A program made the position numbers and the translations under genes. DNA of 64,000 nucleotides from Xanthobacter sp. NM-59 (GTDB lineage Bacteria > Pseudomonadota > Alphaproteobacteria > Rhizobiales > Xanthobacteraceae): NCBI RefSeq assembly GCF_021401125.1, contig NZ_JACBFQ010000004.1:186001-250000 (forward strand), in the 5' to 3' direction. Shown here piece after piece: positions 39,890 to 52,064 of the stretch (position 1 is its first letter; every line of letters starts with the position of its first letter). Below the pieces are notes generated by a model, which searched no databases, was not told where the DNA came from, and was given only the letters and a program-made list of their open reading frames with translations.

Positions 39890-41119
39890 TCAGCGCGCCT
39901 CCTGGGTGGCGAGGGCGCGTTCCGCGTCGATCATGTAATCGCGCAGCACCGGTACATCGTCCCGCTTTTCCGAGAGCAGGAGCTGGAACACCATGTTGGA
40001 GCCGTGCAGGAAGCCCAGTTCCACGGCCGCGAGGTAGAATTCCCACATGCGGCCGAAGCGTTCGCCCATCATGGCATCCACCTCCGCGCGCTTGGCCATG
40101 AAGTTTCGCCGCCACGCGCGGATGGTCCAGTAATAATGCAGCCGCAGCACCTCGCAATCGTCCACCCACAGGTGGGTGCGCTCGGTTGAGGCGAACACTT
40201 CCGATAAGGCAGGCACATAGCCACCGGGGAAGATGTATTTGCGGATGAAGGGCGCCGTGGTGCCGGGCGGCGACATGCGGCCGATGGCGTGCACCAGAGC
40301 AAAACCGCCCTCGTTCAGAAGATTGCGGATGGTGGTGAAGTATTCGTCATAATGGGCGACGCCCACATGCTCCATCATGCCGATGGAGACCACACGGTCG
40401 AACTTGCCCTTCAACTGGCGATAATCCACCTCGCGAAAATCGATGCTGTCGGCGACGCCCGCGGCTTCGGCCAGCCGGCGGCTTTCCGCCAGCTGCTCGG
40501 GCGAGACATTAATGGCGGTGACCTTCGCACCGCATTCCTTGGCCATGTAGATGGCGAGCGCGCCCCAGCCCGAGCCGATCTCCGCCACCCGCATGCCGGG
40601 CGTGATTTTCAGCTTGGCGGCGATGTGGCGGAACTTGTTGCGCTGGGCATCGGCGAGCGGCTCTTCCGGCTCGCGGAAATAGGCGCAGGAATAGGTCATG
40701 GTCTCATCCAGCCACAGCCGGTAGAAGGCGGCCGGATGGTCGTAATGGCTGGAGACGTTTTCCTTCGCCTTGCCGATGGGGTTGGCCTGCTGGAAGCGGC
40801 GCACCGAGCGCCACGCCTGCCGCAGGGCCTGCTGCACCGGATGGCTGCCGAGACCCTTTCGGTTGACGGAGAACAGGTAGAGCAGGTCGAACACGCCCGC
40901 CCCGTCCTCAAAGGTGAGGCGGCCATCCATGAAGGCCTCGGCGGCGGCGAGCTCGGGGTTGAAGAAAAGTTCCTTCTCCACCTTCCGGTCATGCATGCGC
41001 ACCGTGACGGAGGGACCACCTTCGCCCGAGCCGAACACGTGGCGCGTGCCGTCAGCAGTGATGACCGTGAGGCGGCCCTTGTCCACGAACCGCTTCAGGA
41101 GATGGGAGAGCAGGCGCAT
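39890..41119 (-). CDS. cfa: Cyclopropane-fatty-acyl-phospholipid synthase
   Basis: Cfa transfers a methylene group from SAM to the double bond of membrane phospholipids, usually under stationary-phase, acid or osmotic stress. 409 residues. An N-terminal domain (1-130), then SSHYDHPAAFYRLWLDETMTYSCAYF, SAM-binding VAEIGSGWGALAIYMA (about 170-185), MMEHVG, and the C-terminal YYWTIRAWRRNF. It lies between pccA and mutA on the same strand, 195 bases downstream of pccA with a palindromic repeat between, so linkage to the propionate genes may be incidental. Confidence 0.93.
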   Translation of the reverse strand: MRLLSHLLKRFVDKGRLTVITADGTRHVFGSGEGGPSVTVRMHDRKVEKELFFNPELAAAEAFMDGRLTFEDGAGVFDLLYLFSVNRKGLGSHPVQQALRQAWRSVRRFQQANPIGKAKENVSSHYDHPAAFYRLWLDETMTYSCAYFREPEEPLADAQRNKFRHIAAKLKITPGMRVAEIGSGWGALAIYMAKECGAKVTAINVSPEQLAESRRLAEAAGVADSIDFREVDYRQLKGKFDRVVSIGMMEHVGVAHYDEYFTTIRNLLNEGGFALVHAIGRMSPPGTTAPFIRKYIFPGGYVPALSEVFASTERTHLWVDDCEVLRLHYYWTIRAWRRNFMAKRAEVDAMMGERFGRMWEFYLAAVELGFLHGSNMVFQLLLSEKRDDVPVLRDYMIDAERALATQEAR

Positions 41120-41239
41120 AGGTCAGACGTCCTTCCGCGGGAGGGCCGACCGAAGGTAGCGCGCCGATCCGGTCTTGTCCCGGTCGTGGGCGCAGAAAGA
41201 CAGGATGCCCAAGGACCGGCGCAGGCCGGGCCTCGGGGC

Positions 41240-41270
41240 GCGGGGGCCCGGGACGAGCCCGGGCATGACG
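41240..41270. repeat. Interspersed palindrome CCCGGG-type
   Basis: GCCCGGG-ACGA-GCCCGGGC followed by ATGACGGC is the short palindrome found scattered in many Rhizobiales genomes. It lies in the 195-base gap between pccA and cfa. Extra copies in this genome were not seen in the window. Confidence 0.55.
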
Positions 41271-41313
41271 GCGCGCAGGCGCATGGAAGGAATGGCCCCG
41301 CGCGCCGCGATCA

Positions 41314-43341
<2,028 letters not shown>

Positions 43342-43400
43342 AGCGTGCGGTTCCTTGAAGCGCCGGTGGCATGGGCGCTGAAAATCTTAAGGAGCGGTTC

Positions 43401-43494
43401 CCCCTCCCAACCCTCCCCCGCAGGCGGGAGAGGGCTTTCGCCTGACCCCCATGCCAACTCCCTCTCCTGCTTTCAGGGGAGGGCTTGGGAGGGG
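43401..43494. repeat. 94-base imperfect palindromic element
   Basis: Outer arms 43401-43419 and 43476-43494 (CCCCTCCCAACCCTCCCC versus GGGGAGGGCTTGGGAGGGG) pair almost fully, and inside is a CCCGC-AG-GCGGG hairpin. It fills the gap between pccB and pccA. This 'CCCTCCC/GGGAGGG' element is common in Rhizobiales genomes as a dispersed repeat and would place a strong hairpin inside the operon transcript. Confidence 0.7.
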
Positions 43495-43538
43495 AGGGCG
43501 AGCTTGGTGGGAAGGGCCTTTAAATCAGTCCCAGCCGC

Positions 43539-45071
<1,533 letters not shown>

Positions 45072-45239
45072 GCGACGCCCCCCTTTAGCGGGTTTGTATA
45101 GGACTGAAGTGTAACGGCGGCCGGCGCGAAGAAAAGCACGGTTTCCGCGCCTTCCTTCGATGCCCTGACCGGCGTGTGCCGCTCAGGTGGCTAACAGCAC
45201 TCTCAAGGGATTTGAATGTGTAAAAGTTTTGTGTTGTGA

Positions 45240-45258
45240 TTTGTGAAGGCTTCACAAA
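45240..45258. promoter_or_regulatory. Candidate PccR operator, 8+8 inverted repeat
   Basis: TTTGTGAA-GGC-TTCACAAA is a perfect inverted repeat in the gap between pccB and its divergent regulator. It ends 36 bases before the preferred TTG start of the regulator. PccR/RamB-type proteins bind TTTGC/TTTG-containing inverted sites; the half-site TTTG...CAAA here agrees. Binding is inferred. Confidence 0.65.
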
Positions 45259-45294
45259 TGCGATGTGTCGAACGCCGCGCGGGGGAGGGGTCGG

Positions 45295-46719
45295 TTGCGT
45301 CAGAAGGTTTATGCCGGCCATGCGGTTCGCCGCCTGCGCGAAAAGCTTGGGCTCAAGCAGAGCGAGCTCGCCCAGCGGCTGGGGGTTTCCCCCTCTTATG
45401 TGAATCAGATCGAGAGCAACCAGCGCCCGCTCACGGCCTCCGTGCTCATCGCCATTTCGCGCACTTTCGCGGTGGACATCACCACTTTCGGGGCCGAGGA
45501 CCTGGACCGGCTGGTGGCGGACCTGCGCGAGGTGACGGCCGACCCCTTGTTCAGTGACCTGGGCCTGGGCCTTCAGGATGTGAAGGCGGTGGCCAATCTT
45601 TCCCCGGCCTTCGCCCATGCCTTCCTGCGCATGCATGTGGCGCTGCGGCGCACGGCTGAGTGGCGGGCCTCGCTGGACGATATGCTGACCGCCGGCGTTC
45701 CCCCTCGGGCCGACGAGGCGAAGCTCATTCCCTATGAGGAAGTGCGCGACTTTTTCCATTACATCGACAATTACGTGGACAGCCTGGACCGGGCCGCGGA
45801 GGTGACGGCGCTGGCCCTGGGCGTGCTCGATCGGGCCGACCCGGCGGGCGCCTTTGCCGGCCACCTGGCCCATCGCCATGGGGTGACGGTGGAGCTGGGC
45901 CACGCGGACCCGGCCGCTCCGATCTCCCAATATGACCCGCGCCTGCGCCGGCTGACCCTTTCGGGCGTGCTGTCCATGCCCGCGCGCGCGTTCCGCATGG
46001 CCGCCACCATCGCCCAGCTCGAACATGCGGATCTGGTGGCGGAAACGGTGGCTTCCGCCCGTTTTCGCAGCCAGACGGCGGCCGAAATCTGCCGTCTCGC
46101 GCTGTTCAATTATTTCGCGGGGGCGATGATGCTGCCCTATCGCCGCTTCCTCGATCTCGCTCGCTCGCTGCGGCACGATCTCGACCGGCTGGTTCTGGAG
46201 ACGGGCGCGAGCCTGGAGCAGGTGTGCCACCGCCTGTCCACCCTGCAGCGGCCGGGCGCGAAGGGCGTGCCCTTCTATTTCGCCAAGGTGGATCGGGCGG
46301 GCAACATCACCAAACGCCACTCCGCGACCCGCTTCCAGTTCGCGCGCCATGGCGGGGCCTGCGCCGCCTGGAACGTGCATGAGGCCTTCGAGATGCCGGG
46401 CCGCACCCTCGTTCAGCTGGGGGAAATGCCGGATGGCGTGCGCTACATCTGTCTGGCCCGGGCGGTGAATGCGCCGCCGCTGCGCCATGGCGGGCCGGTG
46501 CGCGCCTTTGCCCTGGGGCTCGGCTGCGAGGTCTCTTTCGCCCATGACATGGTGTATGCGGACGGTCTGGACCTGAAGGCGGCACCGGTGGCGCCGCTGG
46601 GCGTTTCGTGCCGCATCTGCCCGCGGCCGGATTGCGAGCTGCGCGCGTTTCCGCCCCTCGACCGGGACATCCGCATTGATGAGAATGTGCGCGATATCAT
46701 TCCGTTCACCATCTCGTGA
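45295..46719 (+). CDS. pccR: XRE/ScfR-family regulator of propionyl-CoA metabolism (PccR-like)
   Basis: 474 residues. N-terminal HTH (about 10-60: LREKLGLKQSELAQRLGVSPSYVNQIE), a middle IrrE-like domain and a C-terminal short-chain-fatty-acyl regulator (DUF2083/ScfR) domain ending in the conserved GVSCRICPRPDCELRAFPP with three Cys. Relatives PccR/MccR and RamB switch propionyl-CoA or acetate genes in response to acyl-CoA. TTG 45295 is chosen because of the strong GGGGAGGGG seven bases before it; GTG 45265 would add ten residues. It is divergent from pccB, so regulation of that operon is expected. Confidence 0.88.
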   Translation: MRQKVYAGHAVRRLREKLGLKQSELAQRLGVSPSYVNQIESNQRPLTASVLIAISRTFAVDITTFGAEDLDRLVADLREVTADPLFSDLGLGLQDVKAVANLSPAFAHAFLRMHVALRRTAEWRASLDDMLTAGVPPRADEAKLIPYEEVRDFFHYIDNYVDSLDRAAEVTALALGVLDRADPAGAFAGHLAHRHGVTVELGHADPAAPISQYDPRLRRLTLSGVLSMPARAFRMAATIAQLEHADLVAETVASARFRSQTAAEICRLALFNYFAGAMMLPYRRFLDLARSLRHDLDRLVLETGASLEQVCHRLSTLQRPGAKGVPFYFAKVDRAGNITKRHSATRFQFARHGGACAAWNVHEAFEMPGRTLVQLGEMPDGVRYICLARAVNAPPLRHGGPVRAFALGLGCEVSFAHDMVYADGLDLKAAPVAPLGVSCRICPRPDCELRAFPPLDRDIRIDENVRDIIPFTIS

Positions 46720-46768
46720 CGCAATTCGGCCGCGCTCTCGCTCGTGAAACGCCTCGCCTTCGCACATG

Positions 46769-46789
46769 AAACGCCATGACGGGGCGTTT
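46769..46789 (+). terminator. Hairpin after pccR
   Basis: AAACGCC and GGCGTTT form a 7-bp stem with a 7-base loop about 50 bases after the regulator stop. Weak terminator candidate. Confidence 0.35.
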
Positions 46790-46925
46790 ACAGTGCGTGC
46801 GTCGACTGGACCGAGTCGCCGGTGGCACCGCCTTCACGCGGGATCACGCGGGCTGCTCCAAATGATTGAGTCTGGCGCCCTCCGTCCGGCCTTGCCGTAC
46901 CCGAAGGCGCTCAAGGGAGTGCTCC

Positions 46926-48857
46926 ATGAAGATGCTGAGACTTGCCGGCATGGTCGCCGGCTTGGCAGTGGCGGGCATCGGGGGGGTGGCAAAGGCGGCC
47001 GCGCCGGGATTCTCCACGGCGAATGTGAATATCCGCACCGGCCCTGACACGCAGTTTCCGTCCCTGGGTGTCATCCCCGAAGGTTCGCCCGTCGAGATCG
47101 AGGGCTGCCTGCAGGATGAATCCTGGTGCGATGTGGATTGGAATGGCTATCGCGGCTGGGTTTACAGCGAATATCTCGGTTATGAGGCGCCCGCCGCAGT
47201 GGGCGTGCCCGTGGCCGAGCGCCGGGTCGAGGTGGTGCCGGACCTGGGATTGGCCGCCATCGGCATTCCAATCGTGGCGTTCGCCGCTGCCGATTACTGG
47301 AATCGCAACTACGTCAATCGGCCGTATTATGTGAACCAGCCCTGGTACAATGATCGCTATCGCTGGGAGGCCTATGCTCCGCCGCCCCGTCCGGGCTGGC
47401 GTCCGCCGCCGCCCGGGCCGCGTCCGCCGGGCTGGTGGCGCAGCAATTACGTGCCGCCGCCGAACATGCCGCCGCCGCCGCCTCCCGGTGTGTGGCACCG
47501 TCCCCCGCCGCCTCCGCTCCCGCCGCCGGGACCGGGCCCCATGCCCCGTCCGATGCCGGGTCCCGGTGTGATGCCTGGTCCGGGCGTGATGCCGGGCCCT
47601 GCGCCGATGCCTGGCGTCGTCCCCGGTGCGCCGGTGAAGGTGATCACGCCCCCGCCGGGAGTGGCTCCGGTCAAGGTCATCACGCCTCCGCCCGGAGTGG
47701 CGCCGGTGAAGGTGGTTCCGCCGGTGCCGGGTGCGCCGCTGAATTCGGTCACGCCCGTGGCTCCGGGTGGTCCGATCAAGGTGCCGGCCGTGCCGCCGCC
47801 TCCCGGTGGGCCTATCGTTGCCCCGGGGGCACCCGTGCGGCCTGTGCCGGGCGCTCCCGGTGTGCAGCCGGTTGTCCCCGGTGCCCCGGGCGTTCAGCCT
47901 GGCGCTCCCGTGCGTCCGGCTCCCGGCGCCCCGGGCGTTCAGCCTGGTGCTCCCGTGCGTCCGGCTCCCGGCGCTCCTGGCGTTCAGCCTGGTGCTCCCG
48001 TGCGTCCGGCTCCCGGCGCTCCTGGCGTTCAGCCTGGTGCTCCCGTGCGTCCGGCTCCCGGCGCTCCGGGCGTTCAGCCTGGTGCTCCCGTGCGTCCGGC
48101 TCCCGGCGCTCCGGGCGTTCAGCCTGGCGCTCCCGTGCGTCCGGCTCCCGGCGCTCCTGGCGTTCAGCCTGGCGCTCCCGTGCGTCCGGCTCCCGGCGCC
48201 CCGGGCGTTCAGCCTGGCGCTCCTGGGCGTCCGGCTCCCGGCGCTCCTGGCGTTCAGCCTGGCGCTCCTGGGCGTCCGGCTCCCGGGGCCCCTGGCGTTC
48301 AGCCTGGTGCTCCTGGGCGTCCGGCTCCCGGGGCCCCTGGCGTTCAGCCTGGCGCTCCTGGGCGTCCGGCTCCCGGCGCACCGGGGGCTCAGCCTGGTGC
48401 TCCCGGGCGTCCGGCTCCCGGCGCACCGGGGGCTCAGCCTGGTGCTCCCGGGCGTCCGGCACCGGGTGCTCCTGGCACGCAGCCTGGCGCTCAACGTCCG
48501 CCGCAACAGCAGATGCAGCAGCAACAACGTCAGCAGCCGCAGATGCAGCAACAGCAGCGTCAGCAACAGCAGATGCAGCAGCAACAGCGTCAGCAACAGC
48601 AGATGCAGCAGCAGCAGCGTCAGCAACAGCAGATGCAGCAGCAACAGCGTCAGCAACAGCAGATGCAGCAGCAGCAGCGTCAGCAGCAGCAAATGCAACA
48701 ACAGCAGCGCCAGCAACAGCAGATGCAGCAACAGCAGCGTCAGCAACAGCAGATGCAGCAACAGCAGCGTCAGCAGCAACGCCAGCAACAGCCGCAGCAG
48801 CAGCGGGGCAACAAGCCTCAGTGCAACGGGCCCAATTGCCCGCCGCAGCGTCCGTGA
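46926..48857 (+). CDS. Secreted SH3-domain protein with Pro- and Gln-rich tandem repeats
   Basis: 643 residues. A signal peptide (MKMLRLAGMVAGLAVAGIG, cleavage near AKA) leads into a bacterial SH3 domain (about 28-90, NVNIRTGPDTQFPSLGVIPEG...WCDVDWNGYRGWVYSEYL), which in this family often binds cell-wall peptides. The rest is low complexity: a Pro-rich linker, 14 units of a 15-residue PAPGAPGVQPGAPVR-type repeat, then nine units of a 10-residue Gln/Met/Arg repeat. AGGGAG precedes ATG 46926. Repeat number is probably variable, and length may differ between strains. Function unknown; surface or cell-wall spacer plausible. Confidence 0.82.
   Translation: MKMLRLAGMVAGLAVAGIGGVAKAAAPGFSTANVNIRTGPDTQFPSLGVIPEGSPVEIEGCLQDESWCDVDWNGYRGWVYSEYLGYEAPAAVGVPVAERRVEVVPDLGLAAIGIPIVAFAAADYWNRNYVNRPYYVNQPWYNDRYRWEAYAPPPRPGWRPPPPGPRPPGWWRSNYVPPPNMPPPPPPGVWHRPPPPPLPPPGPGPMPRPMPGPGVMPGPGVMPGPAPMPGVVPGAPVKVITPPPGVAPVKVITPPPGVAPVKVVPPVPGAPLNSVTPVAPGGPIKVPAVPPPPGGPIVAPGAPVRPVPGAPGVQPVVPGAPGVQPGAPVRPAPGAPGVQPGAPVRPAPGAPGVQPGAPVRPAPGAPGVQPGAPVRPAPGAPGVQPGAPVRPAPGAPGVQPGAPVRPAPGAPGVQPGAPVRPAPGAPGVQPGAPGRPAPGAPGVQPGAPGRPAPGAPGVQPGAPGRPAPGAPGVQPGAPGRPAPGAPGAQPGAPGRPAPGAPGAQPGAPGRPAPGAPGTQPGAQRPPQQQMQQQQRQQPQMQQQQRQQQQMQQQQRQQQQMQQQQRQQQQMQQQQRQQQQMQQQQRQQQQMQQQQRQQQQMQQQQRQQQQMQQQQRQQQRQQQPQQQRGNKPQCNGPNCPPQRP
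47889..48495. repeat. 45-base tandem repeats (14 units)
   Basis: Fourteen consecutive 45-base units of GGCGTTCAGCCTGGTGCTCC-type sequence code for the 15-residue Pro/Gly/Ala repeat. Units 1-7 read ...PVR, units 8 on read ...PGR, and the last three vary at V>A>T, showing decay toward the 3' side. The regular period keeps several other frames open, which makes false overlapping genes. Confidence 0.92.
48511..48795. repeat. 30-base tandem repeats (9 units)
   Basis: ATG codons recur exactly every 30 bases from 48513 to 48753, encoding QMQQQQRQQQ-type units. CAG/CAA alternation between units shows silent divergence. Prone to slippage. Confidence 0.9.
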
Positions 48858-48972
48858 TTGCTGAGGGAACCGGGCGGCTTCGGCCGCCCGGTTCCTCCTC
48901 TTTTCGCGCCATTGATCGGCGCCGCGTTGAAAAGCGTAATCGTGGGCATCGACGGAGCGTGCGCATCGGTCT

Positions 48973-50391
48973 ATGCCCCTGCCCATGTCCGATCGCGCCC
49001 CTTCCGACATTGCGGTGCCTGCCGCTTCCCCCTCGGCTGCAGAGCCGGCTCAGCCCGTGTTGCGCTTCGCGCCTTCCCCCACCGGGCTGCTGCATGTGGG
49101 CAATGCCCGCACCGCGCTGCTCAATGCCCTGCTGGCCCGTCGCGGCCACGGCACGTTCATCCTTCGCCTGGACGACACCGATAGCGCGCGCTCGCGCGTC
49201 GAGTTCGCGGATGCCATCGGCGAGGATCTCACGTGGCTGGGCATCGAGCCGGATGCGCTCTATCGCCAGTCCGAGCGCCTCGCGTTGTATGAGAGCGCGG
49301 CCGCGCGCCTAAGGGCCGCCGGCCGGCTCTACCCGGCCTATGAAACCGAGGACGAACTGGAGCTGAAACGCCGCCTGCAGCGTGCGCGCGGCCTGCCACC
49401 CGTCTATGACCGCGCGGCCCTTGCGCTGACTGAGGTCCAGCGCGCCGAGCTGGAGGCACAGGGGCGCAGGCCCCATTGGCGCTTCCGTCTCGATCACCGC
49501 ACCGTGTCGTGGGACGATGCCGTGCGCGGGCCCCAGCAGGTGGACACGGCGAGCCTTTCGGATCCCGTCCTGGTGCGAGCAGATAGTAGCTTCCTTTACA
49601 CCCTGCCTTCGGTGGTGGACGACCTCGCCATGGGTGTCACGATGGTGGTGCGCGGCGAGGACCATGTGACCAACACCGCGGTGCAGATCGAGATCATGGA
49701 AGCCCTGGGCGGCCGCGCGCCCTGTTTCGCCCACCACAATCTCCTGACCCTGCCCAGCGGGGAGGGGCTGTCGAAGCGGCTCGGCCATCTCTCGCTGAGG
49801 GCCTTGCGCGAGGCGGGGGAGGAGGCCCTGGCTGTGGCCGCCGCGGCGGTGCTGGTGGGCACCTCCCATGCTCTGCAGCCGGTGGGGAGCCTGGACGAGC
49901 TGGCGGGCATGGTGGATCTCGCTCACATTTCCCGCGCGCCGGCGCGGTTCGACCCCCATGACGTGACCAGCCTCACCGCCCGCACTCTTCATGGTTTGCC
50001 TTATGAGGCCGTCGCGTCGCGGCTCGCTGCGGCAGGCATCGAGGGCGGCGAGGCGTTCTGGCTGGCGGTGCGCGGAAACCTCTCCACTTTTGCCGATGCG
50101 GCGGCCTGGTGGGCGGTGTGTTCGCTGCCGCAGGAGGCCGCCGTCGAGCCTGACGATCAGACATTCCTAGCCGCCGCGGCCGCCCTGCTGCCGCCGGAGC
50201 CTTGGGATGGTGCCACCTATGGCGCGTGGATCAAATCGGTGAAGGCGCAGAGCGGGCGTGCCGGGAAGGCGCTGTTCCACCCCATCCGCCGCGCCCTGAC
50301 GGGCCGCGACACCGGCCCCGAGCTGGCGAGCCTGCTGCCGCTCATGGGGCGTGAGCGCGTGGCCGCGCGCCTGAATGGGCAGGCCGGCTGA
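48973..50391 (+). CDS. gltX: Glutamyl-tRNA synthetase (second GltX-type)
   Basis: 472 residues, class Ib synthetase. The catalytic core shows [29 protein letters not shown] with the HVGN form of the HIGH motif and the LSKRLG form of KMSKS (about 260). DTDSARS and [13 protein letters not shown] lie between. An alphaproteobacterium often has two GltX proteins, one charging tRNA-Gln as well for the GatCAB route; which one this is cannot be told. The N-terminus has a 24-residue Ala/Pro/Ser-rich extension, and ATG 48985 is an alternative start. Confidence 0.88.
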   Translation: MPLPMSDRAPSDIAVPAASPSAAEPAQPVLRFAPSPTGLLHVGNARTALLNALLARRGHGTFILRLDDTDSARSRVEFADAIGEDLTWLGIEPDALYRQSERLALYESAAARLRAAGRLYPAYETEDELELKRRLQRARGLPPVYDRAALALTEVQRAELEAQGRRPHWRFRLDHRTVSWDDAVRGPQQVDTASLSDPVLVRADSSFLYTLPSVVDDLAMGVTMVVRGEDHVTNTAVQIEIMEALGGRAPCFAHHNLLTLPSGEGLSKRLGHLSLRALREAGEEALAVAAAAVLVGTSHALQPVGSLDELAGMVDLAHISRAPARFDPHDVTSLTARTLHGLPYEAVASRLAAAGIEGGEAFWLAVRGNLSTFADAAAWWAVCSLPQEAAVEPDDQTFLAAAAALLPPEPWDGATYGAWIKSVKAQSGRAGKALFHPIRRALTGRDTGPELASLLPLMGRERVAARLNGQAG

Positions 50392-50725
50392 CCGCGGCGC
50401 GGAAGACGGCCGCTCCGTGGGCGGGCAGAGGGGCGGAAAAGAGGGCAGGGGCGAGGGCTCGCGCGACCTTGAGAGCATCGGCCGCACGGCGCGCGTCGCC
50501 GATGCCGTGGCGCGCGCATCTGCGGCCTGAGGGGGACACCGCGCGGAAGCAGGTCGTGTCGTGGGCCGGCACTGTTGAGGGCCCGACGCCCCATCGCCAC
50601 CCCGCCGAGAGCCAGTGCGCGCGCGGGTCGCGCTGGAGCCAGAGTGCCGGAAGCCGTCGGCCTCCAGAGCGCTCCGCATCCCTGGCCCCGCTGCGAGAAT
50701 CATGCGGGCCGGAGGGGCCCGCCGC
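50392..50725. other. Gap after gltX
   Basis: 334 bases between convergent genes. Only a short GCGGGCC-N5-GGCCCGC hairpin (50704-50722) before the DUF2865 stop is notable. Frames on both strands are long but have no start signals or recognisable domains. Confidence 0.4.
50704..50722 (-). terminator. Hairpin after DUF2865 gene
   Basis: GCGGGCC and GGCCCGC form a 7-bp stem right after the DUF2865 stop; no U tract. Confidence 0.35.
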
Positions 50726-51862
50726 CTACTGCTGCTGCGCGTTCTGCGAGCGGGGCAGGGGAATGATGCGGACGGGCCGCTGGCCGGGCTGCTCAGAGGC
50801 GGGGGCCATGGGCGCCGAGACGTTGGCCGCCGTGCTGCCGGCGGGGCCGGCATCGGTGGCTGTGGCCGGCGCGGTGCTGGCGCTCTTGCCCTTCGCGCCG
50901 GGAGCTGAGTCCACTGGCTTGGGCTGCGACATCTCGCGGGCCTGCTCTTCGGTCACCAGGATGTCGCCCTTCTGAAGGGTGGTCTCGTCCTCGATGCCCG
51001 CGAGCGCCTGCGCCCAGGACTGACCCGGCGCCCGGCAGGTGCAGGAGGAAACCAGCTCCTTGCGGTAGCGCAGGGCGTTCGGCGTGGACATGTAGGACTG
51101 GCCGGAAACGCTGTATGCGTTGCGGATGTCGTCACCCGAAAGGGTGAAGAGCTGGGCATCCGCGTTGGGGCACAGCCGCTTGCAGAGCGCGTCCTCGGAC
51201 GCATAGCGGTTGGAGTTGGAGGAGCGCGACAACGGGAAATAATAGCCGTCGCACATGCGCACGCACACGGTGCGCGAGCCGCCGCCAGTGGACTTGCTGG
51301 CCGGGGCCACCGCGTTCAGGTCCACATCCGGCGCGCCCTCGTCGGAATCGCTCTGCACCGGCGCGCCGAAAATGGCCTCGAGGAAGTTGCGGGGGCGTTG
51401 GGGCTGCTGGGACGGCGACGCCGAGCGCACGGCGGCGGTGTATTGCGAGCCGCAATTGTTCTGGGCGAGCGCGAGAATGAGCGCGCGGCGCTGGCCGGCC
51501 TGATCGGAGCTGCCGCCGCGCTCGAGCCCGGCGATGGAGGACCGCAGCCGCGAGATCTGGTCGTCGATCTGGTCGCACTGGGGCGGACGGCCGGGATTCT
51601 GGAAGATGAGGAAGCCGCGGGGGGCGTCGCATCCCATGTTGCGGGCCTGGGCGGTGTAGCGCTCCAGGTCGCTGCGGAGCTTGGACGCCTGGGCCTGCCG
51701 GGAGGCCCAGGAATCGGCGCCCCGGTCAAGGGAGGAGAGGGAGGCCTCGAGCTGGGCGCAGGTGGAGCTTTGCTGCGCCCACGCGCCCGCCGCGCCGGCT
51801 GGCAGGGCCGCCGCCACCAGAAGCCCACGGGCGATGGCGCCCAAGCGTCGCGAAAATCCCAT
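50726..51862 (-). CDS. DUF2865-domain exported protein
   Basis: 378 residues from ATG 51862, with a clear signal peptide (ending near AGAWAQ). A coiled-coil, Gln/Arg-rich region with cysteines in DAPRGFLIFQNPGRPPQCDQI precedes the DUF2865 core: RTVCVRMCDGYYFPLSRSSNS, ALCKRLCPNADAQLF, YSVSGQSYMSTPNALRYR and SSCTCRAP, a Cys-rich fold likely held by disulfides in the periplasm. The tail is Ala/Pro/Ser-rich and disordered. Function unknown; the domain is restricted to alphaproteobacteria. AAGG lies before the start. Confidence 0.85.
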   Translation of the reverse strand: MGFSRRLGAIARGLLVAAALPAGAAGAWAQQSSTCAQLEASLSSLDRGADSWASRQAQASKLRSDLERYTAQARNMGCDAPRGFLIFQNPGRPPQCDQIDDQISRLRSSIAGLERGGSSDQAGQRRALILALAQNNCGSQYTAAVRSASPSQQPQRPRNFLEAIFGAPVQSDSDEGAPDVDLNAVAPASKSTGGGSRTVCVRMCDGYYFPLSRSSNSNRYASEDALCKRLCPNADAQLFTLSGDDIRNAYSVSGQSYMSTPNALRYRKELVSSCTCRAPGQSWAQALAGIEDETTLQKGDILVTEEQAREMSQPKPVDSAPGAKGKSASTAPATATDAGPAGSTAANVSAPMAPASEQPGQRPVRIIPLPRSQNAQQQ

Positions 51863-52064
51863 CCTCAGCCTTCTCAAGGTCAGTCGATGCCGCGGGCGTA
51901 AGCCGCCTGATGGTCCGTCTATAGCCCGCGGCGCGTTTCAAATGGTGACCAAACTGTGGAATCCGCCCCCGGCACGCATCCGCGCGCGTTTCGTGCAACG
52001 CCCTGGCGCCCCTGGGTCGGGGGCTCGCAGGCGACGCGGCCTTCACGCCGGTTTGAGCGCCGCG

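Noticed and set aside
43401-43494. CRISPR or insertion-sequence remnant
   Set aside because: Only one copy, no spacers, no transposase; it is a dispersed palindrome.
46911-49149. Large minus-strand frames across the tandem repeats
   Set aside because: Repeat period is a multiple of three, so all frames stay open. Only the plus frame with signal peptide and SH3 domain makes sense.
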